Shown: positions 17,447 to 27,697 of the stretch, piece after piece
Position numbering within the stretch: the stretch's first letter is position 1
Layout: every line of letters begins with the position of its first letter
Translations under genes and position numbers: made by a program
NCBI RefSeq assembly: GCF_030814715.1
Contig: NZ_JAUSVO010000001.1
Location: 496,001 to 560,000, forward strand
DNA length: 64,000 nt
Direction of reading: 5' to 3'
Source: Kaistia dalseonensis
GTDB taxonomy: Bacteria; Pseudomonadota; Alphaproteobacteria; Rhizobiales; Kaistiaceae
Notes under the pieces: model-generated
What the model saw: the letters and a program-made list of their open reading frames with translations, nothing else
What the model was told of the DNA's origin: nothing
Database searches by the model: none

Positions 17447-19105
17447 TCAGCTGCGCAGCTTGGCGATCGCGCCGATCAGGCCGGCCGTCGATGCGTCGCG
17501 GTTCTCCGCGCCCGCCGTGCCCTCGATCATCGGCAGGATCTGCATGGCGAGCACCTTGCCCAGTTCCACGCCCCACTGGTCGAAGGAATCGATGCCCCAA
17601 ATCGAGCCTTGCACGAAGACCTGATGTTCGTAGAGCGCAATCAGGCGGCCGAGCGTGAAGGGGTCAAGCCTCGAATAGAGGATCGTGTTGGTGGGGCGGT
17701 TGCCGGGGAAGGTCTTGTGCGGGGCGAGCCGCTCGACCTCGCTCGGCGACTTGCCCTCGGCGGCGAGTTCGGCGCGCGCCTCGTCGGTCGTCCGCCCGCG
17801 CATCAGCGCCTCCGTCTGCGCCAGGCAATTGGCGAGCAGCAGGCGATGGTGGATGTCGTCGGGCTCATGCGCATTGGCGGCGACGAGGAAATCGGCCGGG
17901 ATGACGTCGGTGCCCTGGTGCAGCAACTGGTAGAAGGCGTGCTGGCCATTGGTGCCGGGTTCGCCCCAGACGAGCGGACCGGTCGCGGTCGGCACGGGGG
18001 CGCCTTCGAGCGTCACGCGCTTGCCGTTCGATTCCATGTCGAGCTGCTGCAGATAGGCGGCGAAGCGCTCGAGACGCTGGTCATAGGGCAGCACCGCCTT
18101 GGCCGGGAAGCCGAGCACATTGCGGTTCCAGACACCGACGAGGCCGAGCAGGACCGGCAGGTTGCGGTCGAGCGGCGCGTCGCGGAAGTGCACGTCCATG
18201 GCATGGGCGCCGGCGAGGAACTGCCGGAAATTCGCGCCGCCGATCGCGATCATGACGGGCAGGCCGATGGCCGACCAGACCGAATAGCGGCCGCCGACCC
18301 AGTCCCAGAAGCCGAAGATGCGGCTTTCATCGTCAATGCCGAAGGCCTTCACCTTGGCGATCGCCGTCGACATCGCCGCGAAATGGGCGCCGACCGCCGC
18401 CTCGCCGAGCGCGTCCACGATCCAGCGGCGGGCCGTGCCCGCATTGGTCATGGTCTCGATCGTGGTGAAGGTCTTGGAGGCGACGAGGAACAGCGTCGTG
18501 GCGGGGTTGAGGCCGGCCAGCGTGTCGTGGATATGCGCGCCGTCGACATTGGAGACGAAATGCAGGCGTGGGCCGTCATGATAGGGGCTGAGCGCGCGCG
18601 TCACCATGGCGGGGCCGAGATCGGAGCCGCCAATGCCGATATTGACGACATCGGTGAAGGCGCCGCCCGTACCGGCGATCGCGCCGCTGCGCACGCCCTC
18701 GGCGAATGCGGTCATGGCGTCGAGGACCTCGTGGACGTCCTCGACCACATTCTTGCCGTCGACGACATAGCTTTCGCCTGCCTCCGCGCGGAGCGCCACA
18801 TGCAGCACGGCGCGGTTTTCCGAGACGTTGATCTTCTCGCCCGCGAACATGGCCGCGCGATGCTCTTCAACGCCGGCCGTGCGGGCCAGATCGAGCAGCG
18901 CGACCAGTGCGGCCGTGTCGATCCGGTTCTTCGAATAGTCCAGGGTGAGGCCATCGACTTCGAGGGACAGCCGCGCAAAGCGCTGCGGATCGGCTGCGAA
19001 CAGGCCGCGCAGGTTCTGCGCCTCGACCCGGTCCCTGTGATTGCGAAGAGCGGCGAAGGCATTGGCGACGGCGGCCGCCGATGCGGCGGTTCGTGCGGCG
19101 ATCAT
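17447..19105 (-). CDS. pgi: Glucose-6-phosphate isomerase
   Basis: Pgi interconverts glucose-6-phosphate and fructose-6-phosphate in the cytosol. The 552-residue length matches the long E. coli-type enzyme. The signature stretches [50 protein letters not shown] and [11 protein letters not shown] carry the sugar-phosphate binding loop, the catalytic glutamate and the terminal lysine. The start MIAARTAAS is chosen because AAGGA lies eight bases before it and the longer frame runs into the divergent gene. The gene is divergent from the ROK regulator with 171 bases between them. Confidence 0.96.
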   Translation of the reverse strand: MIAARTAASAAAVANAFAALRNHRDRVEAQNLRGLFAADPQRFARLSLEVDGLTLDYSKNRIDTAALVALLDLARTAGVEEHRAAMFAGEKINVSENRAVLHVALRAEAGESYVVDGKNVVEDVHEVLDAMTAFAEGVRSGAIAGTGGAFTDVVNIGIGGSDLGPAMVTRALSPYHDGPRLHFVSNVDGAHIHDTLAGLNPATTLFLVASKTFTTIETMTNAGTARRWIVDALGEAAVGAHFAAMSTAIAKVKAFGIDDESRIFGFWDWVGGRYSVWSAIGLPVMIAIGGANFRQFLAGAHAMDVHFRDAPLDRNLPVLLGLVGVWNRNVLGFPAKAVLPYDQRLERFAAYLQQLDMESNGKRVTLEGAPVPTATGPLVWGEPGTNGQHAFYQLLHQGTDVIPADFLVAANAHEPDDIHHRLLLANCLAQTEALMRGRTTDEARAELAAEGKSPSEVERLAPHKTFPGNRPTNTILYSRLDPFTLGRLIALYEHQVFVQGSIWGIDSFDQWGVELGKVLAMQILPMIEGTAGAENRDASTAGLIGAIAKLRS

Positions 19106-19276
19106 GGTGGCATCCTTCGAAGCGAGTGGGAGCTTTCCGACCACATACGATGCCCGCGACACTTCGGCAAGGCGAGCACGGCGCGACGAGATGACGAGGA
19201 CACCCGGGCTGCTGCAAAGCGGAAATTCCTTGGAAATCAAGATTTGATCGACGATGCTCCCGCGGGGAGAAGATTC

Positions 19277-20566
19277 GTGCAGAGCAAAGCAGATACAGAG
19301 CTGGTCCGGCGCCAGAACAGGGGACTTGTACTGGAGGCGCTTCGCCGCTCCGGTCCGCTGGCCCGCGTTGAACTCGGCCGCGAGACCGGCCTGAGCCCGG
19401 CTACAATTTCCGCCATTACCGCCGATCTTCTGTCGGAGAACATCATCGAGACAGCAGCGATCGACGATCGCGCCGAGCGGCCGCTCGGCCGTGGCCGACC
19501 GCGTGTCGCGCTTTCGCTCAATCCCGAGGCGGCCTATGTGCTCGGCGTCAAGGTCTCGCTGAATGCCGTAACGCTGATCCTCTCCGACTATGCCGGCCAT
19601 CTGCGCGATCGCACGCGCGTGCCGATCCCGACCATGGGACCGCAGGCGGTCAATTTCGTGCCGAGCCTGATCGAGACGATCCGCGATTTCATCAAGACCA
19701 AGGAGATCGCCGACGGGCAGATTTCGGAGATACCGATCGCCGTTCCCGGCGTGGTCGACACCACCACCGGCCGCCTGCTCTGGAGCCCGACCATCGCCAC
19801 CGAGGTCGGGCCCGTGCCGGTGCCCGTATCCGAGGCGCTCGGCATTGCCGCATCGATGACGAACGACGTCAACATGATGGCGCGCGCGCTCAATTCACGC
19901 GATCCCGTCCGCTTCAGCGGCACGTTCGGCGTCATCTTCATCGCCTATGGCGTCGGCATGGGCCTCTATGTGAACGGCCAGCTCTTTTCCGGGGCGTTCG
20001 GATCGGGCGCCGAGTTCGGCCACGCCAACCACATGCCCGGCGGCGCGCTCTGCCGGTGCGGCCGGCGCGGATGCGTCGAGGCCTATGTCGCCGATTATGC
20101 CATCTACCGCTCGGTCGAGAACCTGCCGCCCGACGCTCCGCCCGCCGATATCGATCCCGATGCCGAGACGATGCGGCGGCTGGAGGAGCGTGCGCGGGGA
20201 GGCGAGGCGCGCGTGCGCGAGGCCTATCACCAGGCGGGGCTTGCGCTCGGCTATGGTGTCTCGCGCCTGATCGCGCTGATCAATCCGAGCCGCGTCGCCT
20301 TCACCGGTCGCGGCGTCGCCGCCTTCGACCTGATGGAGGAGGGCTTCAAGATCGGCCTGCGCGAGGGGCTCGTGGCCGAGCTCAGCCGCATGACGGAGAT
20401 CGAGGTGTTCTCCGCCGAGGATGGTCTCGTCGATGCCGGCATTCTCGCCGGCGCGCTGCAAAGGCTCGACAGGGAGCTCTTCGCCGGGACGGACCATCGG
20501 CCCGTCACCCCGTCCAGGCCGCCGCGCCAGATCCAGCCCGGCCGCGTCGACGCTCCCTCGCAATAG
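19277..20566 (+). CDS. ROK-family transcriptional regulator
   Basis: A 429-residue NagC/Mlc-type protein. Residues about 5-70 form a winged helix ([30 protein letters not shown]). The ROK domain follows, with the zinc-binding motif [12 protein letters not shown] and the [13 protein letters not shown] sugar-binding segment carrying the conserved glutamate and histidine. An N-terminal ATP loop typical of ROK kinases is degenerate, as in repressors. GTG is used as the start because GGGGAGAAG precedes it and [16 protein letters not shown] aligns with the usual first helix. It is divergent from pgi, so control of sugar-phosphate metabolism is a natural guess. It ends three bases from the convergent aminotransferase. 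Confidence 0.9.
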   Translation: MQSKADTELVRRQNRGLVLEALRRSGPLARVELGRETGLSPATISAITADLLSENIIETAAIDDRAERPLGRGRPRVALSLNPEAAYVLGVKVSLNAVTLILSDYAGHLRDRTRVPIPTMGPQAVNFVPSLIETIRDFIKTKEIADGQISEIPIAVPGVVDTTTGRLLWSPTIATEVGPVPVPVSEALGIAASMTNDVNMMARALNSRDPVRFSGTFGVIFIAYGVGMGLYVNGQLFSGAFGSGAEFGHANHMPGGALCRCGRRGCVEAYVADYAIYRSVENLPPDAPPADIDPDAETMRRLEERARGGEARVREAYHQAGLALGYGVSRLIALINPSRVAFTGRGVAAFDLMEEGFKIGLREGLVAELSRMTEIEVFSAEDGLVDAGILAGALQRLDRELFAGTDHRPVTPSRPPRQIQPGRVDAPSQ

Positions 20567-20569
20567 CGC

Positions 20570-21733
20570 TCAGGCGAGCCAGCCCTTCAGCCGGGCGACC
20601 GCATCGACGATCTCGCTTCCGGCTCCGGCAAACGAGAAGCGGATATAGCCATGGCCCTGGCGCTGGTCGAAATCGCCGCCGGGCGTCGCGGCGATGCCGG
20701 CTTCATGCAACATGCGGCGGGCGAACTCGGCCGAATCGTTCGAGAAGCGGCGCACCGACGCATAGACATAGAAGGCGCCATCCACCGGGAAGATGTCCTC
20801 GAATCCGATCGCCGGCAGATGGTCGAGCAGGACACGCCGGTTGGCGGCATAGCCAGCCTTGATGACCTCCAGATCCTCCGTGGCGTCGAAGGCCGCGATC
20901 GCCGCGCGCTGGGAAAGGTCGGGCGCTGAAATATAGAGGCTCTGCCCGAGCCGCTCGATCGGGCGCACCAGCGATTCCGGCAGCACCATCCAGCCGATAC
21001 GCCAGCCGGTCATGCAGTAATACTTCGAGAAGGAGTTGATCACGATCGCCCGGTCTGAAACCCGCAGCGCCGTCTCGGCGACGCCGTCATAGACGAGGCC
21101 GTGATAGATCTCGTCGGAGATGAAGCGAATGCCCAGATCGTCGGCAGCGATCACCAGCGCGCGCAGGGCCTCGGGCGTCATCATCGTGCCGGTCGGATTG
21201 GCCGGGCTCGCGACGAGCAAGCCGGCGAGCGGCTTCTCCCGGTGAACTGCCTCCAGCATCGCCGGCGTGATGGCATGGCGCGTCTCGGCGGTGGTTTCGA
21301 TCTCGACCACTTCGAGGCCGAGCGCGCCCAGAATGTTCCGATAGGCCGGATAGCCGGGCGCGGCGATGGCGACTCGGTCGCCGGGATCGAAGGCGGCGAG
21401 GAACGTCAGGTTGAAGCCGGCCGAGGAGCCCGTGGTGATCGCAATGCGCGCCGGGGAGACAGTGATGCCATGGGTGTCGGCGTAATATTGCGCGATGCGC
21501 TGGCGCAGCGCCCGCGAGCCGAGCGCCTCGGTATAGCCGATCCGGCCTTCGTCGAGCGCGGCGCGGGCCGCATCAAGCACGGCGCGCGGCGCCGTTGCGC
21601 CAGGCTCCCCAAGCTCCATGTGCACGACATGATGGCCATGCGCCTCCAGATCTCGGGCGGCCGAGAGGACGTCCATGGCGATGAAGGGAGCGACGGCGCT
21701 GCGCCGTGATGGCGGGCGTTCTGCTGACGTCAT
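20570..21733 (-). CDS. Class I/II (fold type I) PLP aminotransferase
   Basis: A 387-residue aspartate-aminotransferase-family enzyme. The PLP lysine is in NSFSKYYCMTGWRIGW, the cofactor aspartate/tyrosine pair in FISDEIYHGLVYDG, ASPANPTGTMM contains the conserved asparagine, and the carboxylate-binding arginine is in YIRFSFAG. The substrate cannot be told from sequence; close families act on aspartate, aromatic or branched amino acids. The start MTSAERPPS is chosen over the 14-residue extension because the extension has no homology and the shorter one has GAGCGGA upstream. It is divergent from the M48 protease. Confidence 0.88.
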   Translation of the reverse strand: MTSAERPPSRRSAVAPFIAMDVLSAARDLEAHGHHVVHMELGEPGATAPRAVLDAARAALDEGRIGYTEALGSRALRQRIAQYYADTHGITVSPARIAITTGSSAGFNLTFLAAFDPGDRVAIAAPGYPAYRNILGALGLEVVEIETTAETRHAITPAMLEAVHREKPLAGLLVASPANPTGTMMTPEALRALVIAADDLGIRFISDEIYHGLVYDGVAETALRVSDRAIVINSFSKYYCMTGWRIGWMVLPESLVRPIERLGQSLYISAPDLSQRAAIAAFDATEDLEVIKAGYAANRRVLLDHLPAIGFEDIFPVDGAFYVYASVRRFSNDSAEFARRMLHEAGIAATPGGDFDQRQGHGYIRFSFAGAGSEIVDAVARLKGWLA

Positions 21734-21862
21734 GGTGATCCGCTCTTGATAGAAAAAGACTTGCTCTCGCCTCATTTTCTGCGCATCGGTCGGCAGAGGA
21801 CGAGTGGTGCCGCTGGTTCATACAGAGCAGGCGCCTTCAGGGGAAGCACAGACGAGAGCGAC

Positions 21863-23257
21863 ATGCCGCAAACGACTTCGCCGGTTTCACTGGCTCGCCG
21901 TGCCACCGGCATTGGACTTGCGTTTTGTCTCGCCGTTTCGTCCGTCATCGCGCCGGCCAGTGCCCAGACCCGGACCGGCGGCTTCGTGCGCGATGCCGAG
22001 ACCGAGGCGCTGATCCAGGATTACATCGTGCCGATCTTCAAGGTGGCGGGCATACGCTCCACCTCGGTTCAGCTCTATCTGGTCGCCAATCCGGCGTTCA
22101 ACGCCTTCGTCGCCGACGGCCAGAAGATCGTGGTCAATACTGGCGCGATCATTGATTCCAAGGTGCCGAACGAACTGATCGGCGTGCTTGCGCACGAGAC
22201 GGGGCATCTGGCCGGAGGCCATCAGGTGCAGTTGCGCCAGCAGATCGAGCGCGCGAAGACGCTGGCGACGATCGGCGGCCTGCTCGGCATCGGGGCGGCG
22301 GTCGCGGGCGCGGCGGCAGGTTCGGGCGATGCGGCGCGGGCCGGCGGCGGCATTGCGGCCGGTGCGTCGGAAGCGGCGCGACGCAGCCTGCTCGCCTATC
22401 AGCGCTCGGAGGAGATGGCGGCCGACCAGTCGGCGCTCGAATATCTGCTCAAGACCCACCAGTCGGCCAAGGGCATGATCACGACCTTCACGCGCTTCGC
22501 CGACAACACGCTGTTCTCGCAGACACGCATCAATCCCTATCTGCAGACCCACCCGATGCCGGCCGAACGCATCGAGTTGATCCAGCGCGAGGCGAAGGCG
22601 AGCCCCTATTACAACACCAAGGATTCCGACGCGCTGAAGGCGCGGCACAATCTCGTTCGCGCCAAGCTCTCCGCCTTCACGGAGGAGACGTCGCTGGTGA
22701 TGCGGCGCTATCCGCCCGACGATGTGAGCCTGCCGGCGCGCTACGCCCGCGCGATCCTCGCCTATCGCACCAGCAATTCCGAAAGCGCGCTCTCCCAGGT
22801 CGCCGAGCTGGTCAAGTCGCAGCCGAACAATCCCTATTTCTGGGAATTGCAGGGCCAGATCATGCTGGAGAACGGCCGCGCGGGTCAGGCGCTGCCGTCG
22901 CTGCGCAAGGCGGTGGCGCTCGCGCCGCGCTCGGGGCTGATCAAGATCCTGCTCGGGCAGGCGCTGGTCGAGGTCGGCGACAAGAAGTCGGTCGACGAGG
23001 CGGTCAAGAACCTGACGCAGGGCCTGCAGATCGACCCGGACGTGCCGATCGCCTATCGCAGCCTCGCGCGCGCCTATGCGCTGCGCGGCGACATACCGAT
23101 GGCCGATCTCGCTACGGCGCAGGGGGAGTTCTCCAGCGGCGATTTCAAGGCGGCCCGCATGCATGCCGAGCGGGCGCAGGCGGCGTTGAAGCGCGGCTCG
23201 CCGGGATGGCTTCGCGCCGATGATATACTGTCCTATAACCCTCCCAAGCCAAACTGA
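21863..23257 (+). CDS. Periplasmic M48 metalloprotease with TPR tail (BepA-like)
   Basis: A 464-residue secreted zinc protease. A signal peptide (positive ARRA, hydrophobic core, ASA cleavage site after residue 34) is followed by the M48 domain with HETGH at 111-115 and the third zinc-ligand region EEMAAD near 184-188, with a glycine/alanine-rich hydrophobic stretch between them. The C-terminal 200 residues form TPR repeats (SQVAELVKSQPNNPYFWELQGQ and following). This is the BepA/YfgC layout, a protease and chaperone for outer-membrane protein assembly. The longer open frame upstream lacks a ribosome site. DsbA follows 50 bases later. Confidence 0.9.
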   Translation: MPQTTSPVSLARRATGIGLAFCLAVSSVIAPASAQTRTGGFVRDAETEALIQDYIVPIFKVAGIRSTSVQLYLVANPAFNAFVADGQKIVVNTGAIIDSKVPNELIGVLAHETGHLAGGHQVQLRQQIERAKTLATIGGLLGIGAAVAGAAAGSGDAARAGGGIAAGASEAARRSLLAYQRSEEMAADQSALEYLLKTHQSAKGMITTFTRFADNTLFSQTRINPYLQTHPMPAERIELIQREAKASPYYNTKDSDALKARHNLVRAKLSAFTEETSLVMRRYPPDDVSLPARYARAILAYRTSNSESALSQVAELVKSQPNNPYFWELQGQIMLENGRAGQALPSLRKAVALAPRSGLIKILLGQALVEVGDKKSVDEAVKNLTQGLQIDPDVPIAYRSLARAYALRGDIPMADLATAQGEFSSGDFKAARMHAERAQAALKRGSPGWLRADDILSYNPPKPN

Positions 23258-23307
23258 CCGGCAGGCACGGACCCCGGGCCGCCGACGCGGCAGAAAGCAG
23301 AGATGAG

Positions 23308-24063
23308 ATGATCAGGATTTCAATGGCCGCGGCGTTTGCCGTCGTTGCTCTCGCGATCATGCCCGCGCGGGCCGCAGGCTTCGACGCCACGCAGCGCGAC
23401 GAGATCGGCGCCATCGTCAAGGAATATCTGCTGCAGCATCCCGAGGTCATTCGCGATGCGATGGTCGAGCTCGACCGCAAGCAGCAGGCAGCCGAGGCCG
23501 ACGCCCGCAAGGAGAGCGTTTCCAAATATTCGGACACGCTGCTGAATTCGAGCCGCCAGGTCGTGCTCGGCAATCCCAAGGGCGACGTCACGCTGGTCGA
23601 GTTCTTCGATTATAATTGCGGCTACTGCAAGCGCGCCCATGCCGACATGCAGAAGCTGATCGACGAGGACAGCAATCTGCGCGTCGTGCTGAAGGAGTTC
23701 CCGGTTCTCGGACCCGGCTCCGAGGAGGCGGCGCGCGTCGCGGTCATCGTCAACCAGATCGCCCCGGAGAAGTACAAGGCTTTCCATGACGAACTGCTGA
23801 TGTCGCGCGGCGAGGTGAATGGCGCCCGCGCGCTCGCGGTCGCCGCCGATGTCGGCCTCGACCCGGCCGCCATCAAGGCCAAGCTGAGCGAGCCCGAGAT
23901 TGCGGCCACCATCAACGAATCCTACAGCCTCGCCCAGGCGCTCGGAATCAACGGCACGCCGTCCTACGTCGTCCAGAACGACGTGGTGATCGGTGCCGTC
24001 GGCTATGACGCTTTGAAGAGCAAGATCAAGTCGATACGGGCCTGTGGCTCGGCGAACTGCTGA
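23308..24063 (+). CDS. DsbA-family periplasmic thiol-disulfide oxidoreductase
   Basis: A 251-residue secreted protein. The signal peptide ends near ARA-AG (residue 22), a helical N-terminal extension of about 60 residues follows (EIGAIVKEYLLQHPEVI, as in ScsC and related proteins), then the thioredoxin-fold domain with CGYC at 104-107 and the cis-proline in NGTPSYVV. The N-terminal extension in ScsC-type proteins allows oligomerisation and isomerase activity; whether that holds here is unknown. It lies between the M48 protease and a terminator, consistent with a periplasmic folding role. Confidence 0.9.
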   Translation: MIRISMAAAFAVVALAIMPARAAGFDATQRDEIGAIVKEYLLQHPEVIRDAMVELDRKQQAAEADARKESVSKYSDTLLNSSRQVVLGNPKGDVTLVEFFDYNCGYCKRAHADMQKLIDEDSNLRVVLKEFPVLGPGSEEAARVAVIVNQIAPEKYKAFHDELLMSRGEVNGARALAVAADVGLDPAAIKAKLSEPEIAATINESYSLAQALGINGTPSYVVQNDVVIGAVGYDALKSKIKSIRACGSANC

Positions 24064-24093
24064 TTTTGCCGGTCTGATTCCTGGGAATCGAGT

Positions 24094-24123
24094 CCCGAGG
24101 CGCAAGCTTCGGGGCTTTTCCTT
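24094..24123 (+). terminator. Rho-independent terminator after the DsbA gene
   Basis: CCCGAGGC and GCTTCGGG form an eight-pair stem (one G-T pair) closed by GCAA, followed by GCTTTTCCTTTAT. It begins 31 bases after the stop codon and separates the DsbA gene from aroQ. Confidence 0.8.
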
Positions 24124-24224
24124 TATGCGGCGACCCCCTATAACCGGCCAACTTCGCCGCAGGCATCCTTCGGCACCAGGCCTTCTTCGGTTTTCGGCAT
24201 AAGGCTCCGGCTGACACATCCTCC

Positions 24225-24662
24225 ATGGCAATCTCCATCCTCGTCCTGAACGGCCCCAATCTGAACATGCTCGGCAAGCGCGAGCCGGGTGTCTATGGCG
24301 CCAAGACGCTCGGCGAAATCGAAGCCGAGACCAAGGCATTCGCCGAGACGATCGGCCTTGCCGTCGATTTTCGTCAGTCGAACCATGAAGGCATGCTGAT
24401 CGACTGGATCCACGAGGCGCTCGGCCGCTGCCGCGGCATCGTGATCAATCCCGGCGCCTACACCCACACATCGATCGCCCTGCACGACGCGCTGCGCGCT
24501 GTCGGCCTGCCGACGATCGAGGTGCATCTCTCGAATGTCTTCGCGCGCGAGGATTTTCGCCATCATTCCTATGTTTCTCCTGTTGCGGCAGGCGTCATCT
24601 GCGGTTTCGGCCCGCTGGGCTACCGGCTGGCGCTGCAGGCGCTCCAGCCGCTCGTCGTCTGA
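24225..24662 (+). CDS. aroQ: Type II 3-dehydroquinate dehydratase
   Basis: AroQ catalyses the third step of the shikimate pathway. The 145-residue protein has all type II signatures: [18 protein letters not shown] with the catalytic tyrosine, [16 protein letters not shown] with the asparagine-histidine pair, [17 protein letters not shown], and [20 protein letters not shown] with the catalytic histidine. It is followed after 36 bases by accB, an arrangement common in alphaproteobacteria. Confidence 0.97.
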   Translation: MAISILVLNGPNLNMLGKREPGVYGAKTLGEIEAETKAFAETIGLAVDFRQSNHEGMLIDWIHEALGRCRGIVINPGAYTHTSIALHDALRAVGLPTIEVHLSNVFAREDFRHHSYVSPVAAGVICGFGPLGYRLALQALQPLVV

Positions 24663-24698
24663 CGCCAGGAGAAACGGCTTCATGAAAGAACAAAGGGC

Positions 24699-25160
24699 AT
24701 GACCATCAAGAAATCGACCATCGACCAGGACCTGATCCGGCAGCTCGCGCTCCTTCTGACGGAGACGGACCTGACGGAAATCGAGGTCGAGCATGCCGAT
24801 CTCAGGATCCGCGTCGCGCGCAACCTGACCGTGGCGCCCGCCGCCTACCAGTTCCCGGCCGCAGCGCCCGTGGCAGCCGCAGCGCCGGTGGCCGCAGCAC
24901 CCGTCGAGGTCAGCGTCGCGAACCATCCCGGCATCGTTCCCTCGCCGATGGTCGGCACCGCCTATCGTTCGCCCGAGCCCGGCGCCAAGACCTTCGTCGA
25001 GGTCGGTGATTCGGTCCGTGAAGGGCAGACGCTTCTCATCGTCGAGGCGATGAAGACGATGAACCAGATTCCGGCGCCGCGCGGCGGTGTCGTCAAGGCG
25101 ATCATGGTCACCGATGGACAGCCGGTCGAGTATGGCGAACCTCTGTTGATCATCGAGTGA
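24699..25160 (+). CDS. accB: Biotin carboxyl carrier protein of acetyl-CoA carboxylase
   Basis: AccB carries the biotin that AccC carboxylates for malonyl-CoA synthesis. The 153 residues comprise an N-terminal dimerisation segment (about 1-40), an alanine/proline-rich linker (45-72), and the biotinyl domain with the attachment site EAMKTMN, biotinylated at K119. Threonine in place of the usual methionine after the lysine is common in this order. The stop overlaps an in-frame GTG of the next gene. Confidence 0.97.
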   Translation: MTIKKSTIDQDLIRQLALLLTETDLTEIEVEHADLRIRVARNLTVAPAAYQFPAAAPVAAAAPVAAAPVEVSVANHPGIVPSPMVGTAYRSPEPGAKTFVEVGDSVREGQTLLIVEAMKTMNQIPAPRGGVVKAIMVTDGQPVEYGEPLLIIE

Positions 25161-25174
25161 GCGCCATCGTGCCG

Positions 25175-26518
25175 ATGTTCAACAAGATCCTGATTGCCAA
25201 TCGCGGCGAAATCGCCCTCCGCATCCTGCGCGCCTGCAAGGAGCTCGGGATCGAGACCGTCGCCGTGCACTCGACCGCCGATGCGGACGCCATGCATGTG
25301 CGCCTGGCCGATGAGAGCGTCTGTATTGGACCGCCTCCGGCCCGCGACAGCTATCTGAACATTCCCTCGCTGCTCGCCGCCTGCGAGATCACCGGGGCTG
25401 AGGCCATCCATCCCGGCTATGGCTTCCTGTCGGAAAATGCCCGCTTCGCCGAGATCCTCGAGGCGCACAACATCACTTTCATCGGCCCGAAGTCCGAGCA
25501 TATCCGGATCATGGGCGACAAGATCGAGGCGAAACGCACCGCGCAGCGGCTCGGCATTCCGGTCGTTCCCGGTTCGACCGGCGCGCTGGCCGACGAGGCC
25601 GATGCGCTGCGCTGGGCCGCGGAGATCGGCTATCCCGTGCTGATCAAGGCGTCCGCCGGCGGCGGTGGCCGCGGCATGAAGGTGGCGCGCGACGCCAAGG
25701 AACTGCCGGTCGCCTTCGCGACGGCGCGTTCGGAATCGAAGGCGGCCTTTGGCGACGACGCCGTCTATATGGAAAAATACCTCGAGAAGCCGCGGCATAT
25801 CGAGATCCAGGTGCTCGGCGACGGCAAGGGCTACGCCGTTCATCTCGGCGAGCGCGACTGCTCGCTGCAGCGTCGTCACCAGAAGGTCTGGGAAGAGGCC
25901 GGCTCGCCGGCGCTCAATGACGCGGAGCGCGATCGCATCGGTGCGATCTGCGCCAAGGCGATCGGCGATATGGGCTATTCCGGCGCCGGCACGATCGAAT
26001 TCCTCTACGAGAATGGCGAGTTCTATTTCATCGAGATGAACACGCGCCTGCAGGTCGAGCATCCGGTCACGGAAGCGATCACCGGCATCGATCTCGTGAA
26101 CGAGCAGATCCGCGTTGCGGCCGGCAGCGGACTGTCGTTCCGGCAAGAGGATGTGAAGTTCGAGGGCCATGCCATTGAATGCCGCATCAATGCCGAGGAC
26201 CCGCGCACCTTCGCCCCGTCGCCCGGTCAGATCACCTATTACCATCCGCCGGGCGGGCTCGGTGTTCGCGTCGATTCGGGCGTCTATCAGGGCTACAAGA
26301 TCCCGCCCTATTACGACAGCCTGATCGGCAAGCTCATCGTGCACGGCCGAAACCGTGTCGAATGCATGATGCGCCTGCGCCGCGCGCTCGACGAATTCGT
26401 TGTCGACGGCATCAAGACTACGATTCCGCTGTTCCGCCAGCTCGTCGACGATCAGGACATCGCCGATGGCCGCTACGACATTCACTGGCTCGAGAAAAAG
26501 CTGGCTGTGGAGCAGTAG
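25175..26518 (+). CDS. accC: Biotin carboxylase subunit of acetyl-CoA carboxylase
   Basis: AccC carboxylates biotin on AccB using ATP and bicarbonate. The 447-residue ATP-grasp protein starts with [21 protein letters not shown], has the glycine-rich ATP loop [12 protein letters not shown], the catalytic [24 protein letters not shown] segment, and a C-terminal EC(R)INAEDP domain. The ATG is chosen because family proteins begin at [11 protein letters not shown]; a GTG at 25157, overlapping the accB stop, is a possible alternative start adding six residues. Confidence 0.97.
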   Translation: MFNKILIANRGEIALRILRACKELGIETVAVHSTADADAMHVRLADESVCIGPPPARDSYLNIPSLLAACEITGAEAIHPGYGFLSENARFAEILEAHNITFIGPKSEHIRIMGDKIEAKRTAQRLGIPVVPGSTGALADEADALRWAAEIGYPVLIKASAGGGGRGMKVARDAKELPVAFATARSESKAAFGDDAVYMEKYLEKPRHIEIQVLGDGKGYAVHLGERDCSLQRRHQKVWEEAGSPALNDAERDRIGAICAKAIGDMGYSGAGTIEFLYENGEFYFIEMNTRLQVEHPVTEAITGIDLVNEQIRVAAGSGLSFRQEDVKFEGHAIECRINAEDPRTFAPSPGQITYYHPPGGLGVRVDSGVYQGYKIPPYYDSLIGKLIVHGRNRVECMMRLRRALDEFVVDGIKTTIPLFRQLVDDQDIADGRYDIHWLEKKLAVEQ

Positions 26519-26660
26519 CGCCGGGCGGTCCGGCTTCGCCTTTCTTCCTGCCCCGCTTCGTGCAATCGTGCGTGGAGCTCGGGGGCAGGGGCGAGCGTTA
26601 GGCTGGTCGATTCGGTGCTGGCGGTCGCCGGTACCGGTCGGGTGGCGCGCTCGGAGGTCG

Positions 26661-27338
26661 ATGGCGAAGCAATCAGATCAGGCGCATCAGATCACGCCGC
26701 AGGTTCTGCTGAAGGCCTATGCCTGCGGCATTTTTCCGATGTCCGATTCGGCCGATGATCCCGGCCTGTACTGGATCGAGCCGGAGAAGCGGGGCATTTT
26801 CCCGCTCGATGCGTTTCACGTTCCGCGCCGTCTCGCCCGGACGATCCGCAAGCAACCCTACGAGATTCGCGTCGATACCGATTTCGCCGGCGTCATCGCA
26901 GGTTGCGCCGGCAATGTGGCGTCGGATTACCGCGACAAGACCTGGATCAACCAGCGAATCCGGCAGCTTTATGCCGATCTCTTCGCGCTCGGCCATTGCC
27001 ACACCGTCGAGGTCTGGCGGGAGGGTGTCCTGGTCGGCGGTCTCTATGGCGTGCGGCTCGGCGGCGCCTTCTTCGGCGAGAGCATGTTCAGCCACGCGAC
27101 CGACGCTTCGAAGATCGCGTTGGTCTATCTGGTGGCCAGGTTGAAGGCCGGCGGCTTCACCTTGCTCGACGCACAGTTCACCACCGAGCACCTCGAGCAG
27201 TTCGGGGTGATCGAGATCGACCGTTCCGACTATCACCGCCGGCTCGAGGCGGCGCTGCCGATCGAGGCCGATTTCTACGGGTTGGCGGGCTTGGCCACCG
27301 TCGACGAAGTCTTGCAGTTGGCGAGCCAGACGTCATAG
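26661..27338 (+). CDS. aat: Leucyl/phenylalanyl-tRNA-protein transferase
   Basis: Aat adds leucine or phenylalanine to proteins with N-terminal basic residues, marking them for ClpS/ClpAP degradation. The 225 residues show the family motifs [72 protein letters not shown] and [21 protein letters not shown] lies just before the ATG. Its last 64 bases overlap the tail of the convergent DUF2155 gene. Confidence 0.95.
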   Translation: MAKQSDQAHQITPQVLLKAYACGIFPMSDSADDPGLYWIEPEKRGIFPLDAFHVPRRLARTIRKQPYEIRVDTDFAGVIAGCAGNVASDYRDKTWINQRIRQLYADLFALGHCHTVEVWREGVLVGGLYGVRLGGAFFGESMFSHATDASKIALVYLVARLKAGGFTLLDAQFTTEHLEQFGVIEIDRSDYHRRLEAALPIEADFYGLAGLATVDEVLQLASQTS

Positions 27339-27697
27339 ACGGCGTGGTCCACGGCGTGCAGGCCGGGGCTGTCGGCGAACATCCAGCCGGTGAAGATCCG
27401 CCGCACCTTGCGGGCGAGCGTGATTTCCTCGACTTCGACGAAGGCATCCGTGCGCGGCGGCTCGGTCGGCGGGCGCGAATAGCAGACACGCGGCGTCACC
27501 TGCAACGCACCGAACTGCACCGTTTCGTCCATATAGACGTCGAAGGTGATGATCCGGCCGGTGATCTTGTCGAGACCAGCAAACTCCGCCACCGGATTGG
27601 TGATCCGGTCGGCCAGCGCCGGACCAGCCAGCATCGAGCCTAAAGCTGCCGCGACGAGTGCGGTCTGAGCGAAACGCCGCGATTTGAATAATGTCAT
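27275..27697 (-). CDS. DUF2155 secreted protein
   Basis: A 140-residue exported protein of unknown function. Residues 1-30 form a signal peptide (KSRRFAQ, hydrophobic core, GPALA cleavage region). The domain shows [73 protein letters not shown]; two cysteines (in RVCYS and LANCK) may form a disulfide. DUF2155 beside aat is a stable arrangement in alphaproteobacteria. It converges on aat with a 64-base coding overlap. Confidence 0.9.
   Translation of the reverse strand: MTLFKSRRFAQTALVAAALGSMLAGPALADRITNPVAEFAGLDKITGRIITFDVYMDETVQFGALQVTPRVCYSRPPTEPPRTDAFVEVEEITLARKVRRIFTGWMFADSPGLHAVDHAVYDVWLANCKTSSTVAKPANP

Noticed and set aside
17609-19276. The long upstream part of the ROK frame, overlapping pgi antisense
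   Set aside because: Pgi occupies this stretch on the other strand with full family motifs, and the ROK protein aligns from the GTG at 19277.
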